DNA from: Euonymus europaeus
Taxonomy: Eukaryota > Streptophyta > Magnoliopsida > Celastrales > Celastraceae
Reading direction: 5' to 3'
Length of the DNA stretch: 64,000 bases
Assembly (NCBI GenBank): GCA_963580455.1
Contig: OY756962.1
Span: 24,007,001 to 24,071,000 of the forward strand
Made by a program: the position numbers and the translations under genes. A model generated the notes under the pieces. That model saw nothing but the letters and a program-made list of their open reading frames with translations, did not search any database and was not told the DNA's origin. Position 1 is the stretch's first letter. Each line of letters begins with the position of its first letter. Positions 12,605-26,999 of the stretch are shown one piece after another.

Positions 12605-12901
12605 GAAACTTGTCCTACGTCAAAAGCTGGATCCTCATCAAAGTAATTGAGAAACTAAGCAGTAGTGGTTGCCAATGTATGTTGGGAGAAGGAGTGATGG
12701 ATCATGGGCCTAGCTCAGAACATGCAGTTCGTTGTGACGACGGAAAAAATCCCCACACATTTTTTTTGGTTGAAGTTGCATATATATATATATATATTAT
12801 ATGCCAATGATTTAAGAATGAATGTATAAATATTTAATAATTTATGTATTTCAGCTGGTTTTATTAATATATATTGATTAATTGTAGTTTTATTATTTTT
12901 T
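12605..12901. other. 3' flank of GATA copy 2
   Basis: This holds the 3' flank of copy 2, with CCAATGT and GGGAGA blocks like those after copies 1 and 3, and a (TA)n run near 12780-12798. Nothing else was recognised. Confidence 0.4.
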
Positions 12902-13405
12902 TTATATGAACTTAGCAAATGATATTAAGCAGTAGATAAAATTGCTACATTGGACTCTAAAATATGGGACAACCATAAAGGAAAGGAGGAAGTACGTCCA
13001 TAGTTCCTCGGAGCCTATAGCCAGAGCAAACCTAGCAATACTATGAGTCACCGAATTGCCTAATCTGCAAACATAGGAAAAAGAAATAGACGAGAAGGTG
13101 GAAGCCATAATAGCACTTACAGTCATCCAGCACCACGCCCTCTTATAAAATTGAGCCTGGACGATGTAAGGCGAATATATGGTGCACAAAGAATCACTTT
13201 CCAATATAATGTCAAAGAAATCCAATTGAAGGGCTAAAGACCAGTCGGCTCTTGCCTCCATAATTCTGATAGAGGGGCAGCCTTGAATTGCAACGGCAGT
13301 AGCCGCCACTAGGCCCCCATTCTCATTCCGAACCACCACACCAAGACCAACTCGTGATTTGTCCAGACAGATAGCAGCATCAAAAATTAATTTTGAGCAA
13401 ACCAC
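12902..13405 (-). pseudogene. RNase H-like domain fragment, probably from a LINE retroelement
   Basis: The 167-aa frame matches the plant RNase H-like fold (RVT_3 type). It starts with a KLIFDAAI strand, then GLGVVVRNENGGLVAA, EARA, DIILESDS, SFSYVCRLGN and an IARFAL helix. In non-LTR elements this domain lies at the end of the reverse-transcriptase protein. The reverse transcriptase itself is not present next to it, and the normal C-terminal end appears shifted out of frame after EELWT. It is best read as a retroelement remnant between GATA copies 2 and 3. A free-standing RNase H-like gene is a weaker alternative. Confidence 0.6.
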
Positions 13406-14064
13406 AAGCAGGAAAAGATCAAACAGTTCTACTTATTTGAATTATTTCGTTTAGTTCTTGAAAATTATCCAAAACTAATTATTAAATTGCTAATGAAAGG
13501 GGAAAAATAAATTCTATAAAATTCTATATATATATATCTGTGGTTAAAAATTGATTTACCGCAGTTAAAAAAATTGCAATAATTTAAATTCATAAAACCC
13601 CCATCTACAGTTGAATTTGATTTATCCCATGTGAGTTTACATCTAAGCGAGCAGATAGTAAATAGTGTGTAACTATGGTTATATGAAATTTATAGTTGTG
13701 TTCTTGGCCGCGGTTAGTAGCGTGATAATGCTCTCGTCCATGTTTTCGAATACACTCGGCTTCTATAAAATGCATGTATAAATATTATGACACCTCCTTC
13801 CCGCAGTTTTGTTATTGGAAGTAAACTTTATCACCATGATTTTTTTTCTTCAAATAACTACGATTTTAACCGAATCTTAAAAAAAATATTGTTGTTCATT
13901 TCTTTCCATTTATTTTCAAATATTTCCATCATTCATCATATATATATATATATATATATATTGTGTGTGTGTGTGATGTTTCTGTCTGATTCAGTACATC
14001 ATTTGTTTGAGAATTCCTAACTCTCATACCTAGTTCAAAAATTCTTCAAAAAAATTATACCATA
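13406..14064 (+). promoter_or_regulatory. Upstream region of GATA copy 3
   Basis: From about 13890 the sequence matches the region upstream of copies 1 and 2 (TTTTCAAATATTTCCATCATTCAT, a CAT-rich run, then a TCAAAAATTCTTCAAA block before the start). 13938-13976 is an (AT)n(GT)n microsatellite. This shared block probably holds the promoter. No firm TATA box was assigned because the AT repeat confuses it. Confidence 0.4.
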
Positions 14065-17000
14065 ATGACCAAAAAAGGGCCATGCTTGCATTGTGGGATT
14101 AAAAGTAAGTTTTTTTTTTAATATAAGATTTATCTATAATAATTACATTTGGATTGATAACAGTTAACTATTATCAATATATAGATTTTGATATAAATAA
14201 TTTATGCGCTTTCATTACCAGATTTATGTGATCTTATATATATATATGATAGTCTAGAGATGGCAAATGTGTCCGTATCCGTGGATTTCCGATCCGATCC
14301 GATCCGGTCAAACAGTAGAAAAATCCGTTGACTGGATAATGGATATGGATATGGATAAAATCCGAATTTTTTGAATGGATATGGATTCAGGCATATCCAA
14401 TCCGAAATCCGTATCCGATCCGACCCGAACGTGCGAATATCCGATCCGATCCGATTATATCCGATCCGATTCTACCCGACACACACACACATATATATAT
14501 ATATAGTTCATATGCAGTTATGTAATTGACAATTAATATCATTAATATATTTATATACATTATAATTGTCAACATATGTTTTTTTTAATATGAATTAATT
14601 GTAATTTTTAATAACACTATGTAATGTGATATGTTCTCATACTACTAATTCAATTATTCAATTTAATAATATTTGTAAAACTCTAATTAGTAAAGTTAGT
14701 AATTAATATTAAAAAGTAAAAACACAATAATGTAAACCCCAACATTGTAATTTGTAAACTCTAAACCTAACAATAACATTAAAAACTACAATAAGGATCA
14801 TGAGCTTCCACCGCTTCTTGGATACGAAGAAATAGATCTCGACTCATACGAAATCTTCTTCAAAATCGATCATGAGGATACACTGGATTTTCAGCAAAAT
14901 AATCATTGAAAAGTCGCTCATGGCCCTGTGTGGATCCTCGATCAATGTACAAACGCCGTTCACGTGATGTTGATCCCTTGCTCATTTCCAGGCTCAGTCT
15001 TTCTGCTTCAAGGATGAGTGCATCTTCCACCTCATCATCAGAGGAAGAGCTTGATGATGAGTTAAAGATGAATTTCCTGATAAAGGGTCTCATTGATGCA
15101 AATGATAATTCTATTTTTTTTAATAAATTAATTTTTTTATTAATGTACTTATAATTATTCATAACAATAACGCTTAGTGTTTTATTATAAAAAGTTAATA
15201 AAACACTAAATGAAGAGTTTATGTGAAAGATGAATTTCCTGATAAAGGGTCTCATTGATGCAAATGATAATTCTATTTTTTTTAATAAATTAATTTTTTT
15301 ATTAATGTACTTATAATTATTCATAACAATAACGCTTAGTGTTTTATTATAAAAAGTTAATAAAACACTAAATGAAGAGTTTATGGAAATCATTATTTTA
15401 ATAAAATAGAGAAATTGATAGGTAATCTGATGCAGTGTCTGCTAGATGAAAAATCTGTAAAATCAGGAATAATGTCATTTTGTATGTATTTTAAAGAATC
15501 TGTTAAAATAATTTGTTGCAAATGCTCTAACATGCTAACACTGCAAACCCTAACCCCTCAACACCGTAAACTCTAACTTATAACACCACAAACCCTTAGT
15601 CCCTAACTCTAACCTAACACCACAAATTATAATCCATAATATTGTAAACTTTAATTCTAACACTAAAAATCCTAATCAGACATAAGAAACCCCAACCCTA
15701 GCACTGTAAAGTGTAAACCTTGATCTAACACCACAAATGATAATCTGTAATACTGGAAATTTTAACTAAAACACTCACAACACTAATCAAACACCATAAA
15801 TCGTAACCATGTTGTTTTTGATAATTGTAGGATCTGAGATTACATGTGACAAATGATTGAAGATGATATTCATTTTGAATTTCTCAGCAGATGCAAACAT
15901 TTTGATTTGTAATATTTTATATAATTAAGAGTTTAGACTTTGATTCTAGAGAGTTTTCTATGTTGCTGGATGATTGTTGATAGTATTTGTACTTTAAACT
16001 TTGATTAGATTCATGAATCATGAAATTTTAATTGTTGTCAGAGATTAGCAAAATATGTGTCAAATGGATAAATCCGAAATCTGTGGAGAAAATCCGAAAT
16101 CCGATGGATAGGATATGGATTTAGATTTTTTTTATCCGTAGTATATGGATATGGATATGGATACATAATTTTTATTTAGGATCGGATATGGATTTTGAGA
16201 AATCCGATCCAAATCCGATCCGATGCCATCCCTATGATAGTCAACATGTTTCTCCTAATGTTGTTTTCATAGTTTTGTATTTTGTTTTGTAAAAATTCCA
16301 TGAAACTTCCTTGATCAGATGTGTTAGCGTTTGTGACACAAATTTTGTTTGGTTCCATCCAAAAAGCTCGCGGTATTTATGGATCTTTTAAAATCAGGGT
16401 TTTGGCTTAGTATAAAGTCGTTATAGAAGTCGTCACTCAACACACTCTCTTGTATCAATTTTCTCCACATAGTGAAATTCTCCTACTCTGTCCGTGGTTT
16501 TTCCCTTTTAAGGACTTTCACGTAAATCTTTGTGTTCTTGATTTCTTTATTGTTGTTTTTGTTAGAACTGATTTCTACATAATGTCTGTTTCATATCAAT
16601 TGTGTTCGGTGTTTTTCTTCATGTAAAATTAAGGCTAAATCTTACAAACGCCGCTTACATGTGATTTACCTCACTCTTCTTGATGCATTCAGTGTAGTTT
16701 ATTGAGTTTGACAAACACTCGTTGTACTTAGGTTTATCTCTTGTTATCATATGAACCTAGTATAATTTCTTTTACAGAAACGCAACAATGGCGAAATGGA
16801 CCATCAGAAATGCCAGTATTGTGCAATTCGTGTGGATTAAGGTACAGCAAGAAAGGAACTCTTACAAATTATGTCCCTAAACACTTTGAAGGGAAGATAA
16901 CGTGCCCCCAAGACAACCAAAATGATATCTCAGGCTAGTCATCTTTTAATTCCCAAAATATCTCATATTAAAATTAAATTTCTTATAATTTTTCATGTGA

Positions 17001-17205
17001 TTGAAATTGATTATATATAGGATCAATTCAAGATCTCGAAAGAGACTTTGTTGAAGGTATGCAACACGATCCATCTATTGTGTCTGAATCCAAAGGAGAT
17101 GTGTTCATGATCTATGATCCCAACAGACGACCAACAGATGAAATTGGTTATGGAGTCATTCTGTTGAAACCAGATGAAGCTCAAGCTGGATCCTCGTCAA
17201 AGTAA
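14065..17205 (+). CDS. GATA26/27-like single zinc-finger protein (copy 3)
   Basis: Exons 14065-14104, 16778-16933 and 17021-17205 join in frame to 126 residues. Residues 7-32 form one GATA-type finger, C-x2-C-x18-C-x2-C (C7, C10, C29, C32), with the WRNGP core at 18-22 and GTLTNYVP just after, as in plant GATA26/27. The usual TPLW before the core is TQQW here. The C-terminal part has [12 protein letters not shown] and [12 protein letters not shown], a segment shared with both pseudogene copies. GATA26-class proteins are much longer, so this is a reduced form. GATA fingers bind GATA-containing DNA in the nucleus; the lost PL may weaken this. Intron 1 carries a hAT-like insertion and an LTR remnant. 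Intron 2 would have to use a GC donor (CAG|GCTAGT); without splicing the frame stops at once. It may be expressed or on its way to becoming a pseudogene. Confidence 0.6.
14790..15063 (-). pseudogene. PIF/Harbinger transposase N-terminal fragment inside the hAT-like element
   Basis: On the minus strand a serine-acid run ([13 protein letters not shown]) is followed by [29 protein letters not shown], a stop, then [23 protein letters not shown]. This is the characteristic start of plant Harbinger/ALP1-type transposases. One TGA replaces the expected arginine codon. The DDE catalytic part is absent. It is non-functional. Confidence 0.7.
15064..15385. repeat. Near-identical tandem duplication, unit ~162 bp
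   Basis: Units 15064-15225 and 15226-15385 begin AAAGATGAATTTCCTGATAA and end TGAAGAGTTTATG, with almost no differences visible. The duplication is therefore young compared with its surroundings. Confidence 0.85.
16350..16640 (+). mobile_element. Possible copia LTR end remnant in GATA intron 1
   Basis: The run GTCCGTGGTTTTTCCC, CACGTAAATCTTTGTGTTCT and TTCTTTATTGTTGTTTTTG resembles the R/U5 end of many plant copia LTRs. There are no matching internal sequences and no target duplication, so this is a weak call. Confidence 0.35.
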
Positions 17206-18413
17206 GACAGTAATTAAGTAGAAGTGGTTACCAATGTGTTTTGGGAGAGCGAGGTGATCGATCATTCAAACATTTGAGAAGAGATGTTATTGGTGTTAGG
17301 ACTTTCTTAGTATTTGTGTTTTATTTAAATTGCTCAATTTGTTGTTAACAATCTCTCGTCGTTAGGAACCAGAATTAGCGGCGTACTTGAGTCTTGAGAG
17401 ACCCGAGACGAACTCTAAAAAAGCGACCCTCGCAAAAATAATTAAATAATATGGCTTAAATGAGTTTATTTTTTATTTATTAAATTGTAATGAGGTGATC
17501 AATATTGGAATAATTTTTTTCTAAATGAGGTCTAAATGTGTTTGAGACTCGTATACTATAATACTACCAACTTTTTCAAAAATTTATGACCCCCTGAGGA
17601 TTTGGGGGCCGTGGGTCTATCTCTGAGAAGCTCACTGTTAGCTTTATTTCTAGGTTAATCTCACCAGTATGAGAATATCAGACGTGGGTTTATTTTGTTG
17701 CTTATTTTTTTTACTTTCGGTTTCTTTGCAAGACATAACCTTTCAAGCATGTAATAATAAAATGCATTTTTTCCAAACTTTCATTTCAATTTCTCAATCT
17801 CAATCTTCCAACAATCTGGAAATTATCGAGGAAATAAGTAGTTGGTGATACCTTCATAGTCTCAAAATTCTCTTAATTTTTAGTCATTTGCATTGTTGTG
17901 TGGTTGGTGAACCAAATAATATGACATTAATTGAGTTCTATTCTCTAAAAATGTAATAATTTTTTATATGTTAAGGTTTCTTATTTTTGATAACCAATCA
18001 GAAGATTGTAATAAGATTTGCCTCACAACTTTAAATGGCCATATTAATAAATTGCCTGAAGATGTGAGAAAAGAAAAGTGTTTGAGATTGAAGGAGAGCA
18101 AACATGGAGATTGAAAGATGGGTAATCCTCGATATAGTTGTTCATGCGAGAGAATTGCAAGGGTGAAAATTTGAAAACTAAAACAGGCAGGACTCAATAG
18201 CAGAAAATATGAAGAAAAAGAAGAGGATGAGGAGAGCATTTTTAAGTTGAATGACTTATGCTATTGTGTGAATTGCTATAATGTGTAATGGTTGAGACAT
18301 TGGAGCTTGTTTATGGACAATTTGAATTCTGTGGAGTTGATGGCTGTTGCCAACTGTTTCATCATTTCAACATTTATTCTATTTTGGGGTTTATTTTTAT
18401 TACAGGGACAAAT
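17206..18413. other. 3' flank of GATA copy 3 and duplicated spacer
   Basis: 17210-17320 matches the 3' flank of copy 1. 17340-17640 looks like decayed transposon sequence (AAATGAGGTCTAAATGTGTTTG also occurs in related form near 31790-31830). 17880-18110 is the counterpart of 10190-10420. A short open plus-strand frame near 17980-18110 has no recognised relatives. No gene is claimed. Confidence 0.4.
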
Positions 18414-18935
18414 GTAAAGAATTGATCTTAACATATGAAGGAGGTGAGTTGAGAATTGATAGATTTATTGATTCGATTTGCAAACATATATTGATGATAG
18501 ACAGTTTATCTTAGGGTTGATTTTCATATGTAATGGCGGAGGAGTGTGTTGGAAAAGTTCTAAGCAAAACACTACTGCAAATTCTACTGCAGAGGCTGAA
18601 TACATTACTGCATCAGATGCTGCAAAGGAAACGGTTTGGATGAAGAAATTCGTAACAGAACTTGGTGTGGTTCCATCTATTGAATCACCAATGCCGTTGT
18701 ACAATGATAACAATGGACCTATGCTCAGGCAAAGGAACCAATGTCTCATAAGAAATTAAAACATTTCAAAAGACATTTCCACCTCATCAGAGAAATTATT
18801 GAGAGAGGTGATGTAGCCTTGTAGAAAATAGCATCGGCAGAAAACATTGTTTATCCACTAATTAAAGCATTAACTCTACAACGTTTACATCGTCATCTAG
18901 AGAAGATGGGTATGAGATACCATAACAATTGGCTT
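18414..18935 (+). pseudogene. Ty1/copia polyprotein 3' end (RNase H), degenerate
   Basis: The frames read TYEGGELRIDRF, DDRQFILG, then NGGGVCWKSSKQNTTANSTAEAEYITASDAAKETVWMKKF, LGVVPSIESP, and after a frameshift the family's final HLIREIIERGDV, KIASAENI, KALTLQRLHRHLEKMG and MRYHNNW. This is the classic end of a plant copia Pol protein. Frameshifts and stops make it inactive. It lies directly upstream of a putative LTR starting at 18953. Confidence 0.85.
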
Positions 18936-18952
18936 TAGGACCAGTAAGAGAT

Positions 18953-20474
18953 TGTTAGATATATGTCATGTATAGCCAATCTACATGGTTGTATTTGAAA
19001 CGTATATAATAATAGTATTGTGTTAGTTGAAATAATAAATGACAGTTTATTATATATTTGCTATTTCTATTTAATGGTTGTGTTAAATACGTTCATAAAT
19101 ATTTGTTATAGATCTCACTCTCAAGAGTTGAGAATATGAGTGACAAGTGATATCTAGTATGAATATCTTAAATCAAGTTCATGATCGTAGAATTATTAAT
19201 TGGACAATATTAATTTGAGAGATCAATATACTGTTTGTTTCATATGAAAATAGGGTTGTGAGTCTCATGCAATCTAATATGTGATATTAGAACAAACAAT
19301 ATTGAAGATTTATTGTTGAATAAATACTTCGAACATGACTCGCTAAATAATGAATCACATGAAGATTTATTCATTGTCAATGATTTATTATTTATTTATA
19401 ATTGTGTAAATAATCCTTAGACCTTAGATGATATAGTAGTCTTGTATACGGGTGATCAAATTTCGTTAATGCTGAGAATATTTATTTATTGAATAAATAT
19501 TGACATTTGATAGATTTGGTTAATTATGTATGGAGACTTATGTGCATTAACAAGGGATCCATCACCTCGAAATAAACGAGTAGAATATCTTATGTGATTC
19601 GAATATTTATTAACACAGAAAATACTTGGCCGAGGTTAAATGATTAATGACAATGTGTTTTCATTAATTATTGTTTTTCAATAAATTATTAGATTTGAAC
19701 ATATGATTTAGTTTGTGGATTTGATTGATATTCATGATCCTTGCTTAATTGAGATATTGCACAGTGAAAGGATTCAATTACACGGTAATCATAATTAAAA
19801 GTTTATATGAACGTATTTATCACTGATTGGGTAGTCACGATATGTTGTTAGGTGTCGCTCGTGATTTATAAGAAATGATTAGAAAATATTTTGATTAATA
19901 TCTTTGATACTATTCTTATTGTTAATCGATAATGAACATAGAAAGTTACACATAAAGAATCACAAAAATTGTTCAGCTAAGCTTGGAAGAGAACTGTGTG
20001 GATTCGATAATTTACATGAGATGAAAATAATTGAATTATTAATTAAATAAACATCATTGTAAACCGCGTTGGATTCAATTGATTAATGAATACTCTTAAC
20101 ACATTAGTCATTAATTATAAGTGGAGTGATGATTTAATTAATTAATAATGTATTATTATTGAAGTTGTTTAGCGTTTAATAATGTATAATAATAGAATTG
20201 TGTCGGCAAAGTTTCTTTAAAATTTGTATTGGATACACATTTGGAAATGACAACACAATAAGTCATTATATGTTCCATAATTGATTAGAGAATCAAATAA
20301 GAGAAAAAATTCCTATCTTTTAAAAAAAAATCAAAGGCTTCTTTGGTTTTATTATTTTGATTCGGTGGAAAGACTAGAGATTTTGTGCAATCGTAAATTT
20401 ATCAGATAAATTTGATCAAACATGCTTTTAAAAGTATTGCTTCCACTGCGCACTTAGTATACCGTTTGCTGACA
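18953..20474 (+). repeat. Putative 3' LTR of the copia element
   Basis: TGTTAGATATATGTCATGTA begins about 18 bases after the end of the Pol remnant, where the LTR should start. The end near 20474 (TTCCACTGCGCACTTAGTATACCGTTTGCTGACA) resembles the usual U5 end of this family and was chosen by eye. No 5' LTR was found in the window, so the length cannot be checked by comparison. Confidence 0.4.
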
Positions 20475-21176
20475 AAGAATACAACTGCATGTTTTTGCTA
20501 ATAGTAATAGTTATAGAAGGGTTACCTTATAGTTTAGTTTTTTATACTCCATGAAACTACGAAAAGATGTATTGAAACAAGTATAGAAAGAAGAGTAAGA
20601 ATACGTGAATTCAAAGGAGGGGATTTCACGCGGAGCACCCACATCCAGTCATTGATGTGGGTGGTCTAATGGCTCAACAAACTCTATTTTGAATCACAAA
20701 TTCATCAACAAATCATACAAATAGAGTTTTTAAGTATATGCGACAATAATCTGTCACACTTCTCAAACTGACCCGATTCCGTTGTGAGTAAATATGAGAA
20801 TGAAAATGATATATATCCATAATTTTTGAAATCGATAATATTCATATATGAGTGGGGTGATTTATAATTTTTAAATTTGAATTCGAAATCGTGATGAGCG
20901 ACTATTATTATGATTGTCACATACGATTACGAAAATTATAAATATTAGATATTCAGGGGAAAGTGAGCTACATGGTCAACTTTTCATATTTTTAGTTCAC
21001 GGATAGCCCATTTTTTCCAGTTGAAAAGTCGACACACGTCACCTGATTCAGAAATGTAAACGACTTTACTACACCTACCCACCCGCCCTTCCCAAAACTT
21101 AGCCAGATCTCTCCACCGGTTTAGCCGAATTTATCTCGGGTTAGGAATCAGGATCCGACCTCTCGTCGGAACAGAG
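20475..21176 (+). promoter_or_regulatory. Upstream region and 5' leader of the MPK4-type gene
   Basis: The last 120 bases before the start are CT- and GC-richer (CACCCGCCCTTCCC, TCTCCACCGGTTTAGCC), as expected for a leader. Further upstream is plain AT-rich DNA. No firm TATA box was identified. Confidence 0.4.
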
Positions 21177-26106
<4,930 letters not shown>

Positions 26107-26999
26107 GGGTTATTACTGTATTCTACTACTCCACTATATGAAAATGCTATTTAGAATCACAGATTCTCTAAGAAAGAAGACAACAAACTTGGGTCGTTTT
26201 ATTGGGATTGGCTAGCAAAAATTTTATGAGAAAGACATTCACATGTTTTGATATTGGTAAATTGAATCATGTAGCAGAGCGTGGGAAAATCCTCTCAAGT
26301 TCTCAGATGAATCACAGTTAATGTGCAATATGTAGTAGTTGGTGCTGGCTTCATCTTTCGGCTTTAGTCCTATGAAGTAAACACCAATGTTGTCGCTTTG
26401 AACTGATGCTGCAGGTAGCATTTAACTTGAGGAAGAGTGCAGAGTTTTCTGTGCTTTCTTGGATTGGGGATTATACATGGTTGTGAGACCCAACCCGTTC
26501 TTTTCTGTATTTGAAAACAAATACGCATGCTTCGACTAGTTAGGTGTGTGTTTATCATCCTTTTCTAAGATATTTGTTTGACGTGGGACTGCCAAAATCT
26601 GTCTATATGGCTCTGTAAGGTTAAGGTAATCCTTAGAAGAGGTTATTTGAGTTACTTCCTTTATTAAGATTTAGGCGAAGGTTCTTACTATGACTGCATT
26701 GTAAAAAAAATAATAAACATTTGGATTTTGCGACTGCTAGCAGCATGAGCTGAGTTCTCAAGAGGTTTGCCCTTCTCAATTAGCAGGACAGCTATTTTGC
26801 CATGCATAACCATTCTAGTTAATCTGTTTTATCTATTCTGTCATCTATTTCTTTTCCTGGATGTCTGAAAACTGCATAGTAATTGGCATTGATACGGATT
26901 AGCGAAACCAGCTTGTTGCATATATAGTTACTAACTTATACAATCTTAGTCTACAGGGATTGCCCTAAAAGGCCAGAAGGCTCTTCCTAGACTTCAGTT
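26107..26999. other. Region between convergent MPK4 and polygalacturonase genes
   Basis: The two genes end towards each other, so both 3' UTRs must lie here. The MPK4 UTR probably covers the first few hundred bases. No ORF or RNA gene of note was seen. Confidence 0.5.

Larger units (their letters stand above)
14255..16234. mobile_element. Non-autonomous hAT-like transposon (1,980 bp) with 8-bp target duplication
   Basis: The ends are TAGAGATGGCA and its near-perfect inverse TGCCATCCCTA (10 of 11 match). The 8-bp duplication TGATAGTC lies on both sides (14247-14254 and 16235-16242). Copy 1 of the GATA gene shows the empty site (ATGATAGTCATCATG near 8350). Both subterminal regions are packed with ATCCGATCCGAT and GGATATGGATAT motifs, as in many plant hAT elements. 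No hAT transposase is present. Inside are a Harbinger transposase fragment and a 160-bp tandem duplication. Confidence 0.8.

Noticed and set aside
18465..18749. Minus-strand frame over the copia remnant
   Set aside because: The plus-strand reading gives the recognisable copia RNase H, so this is antisense.
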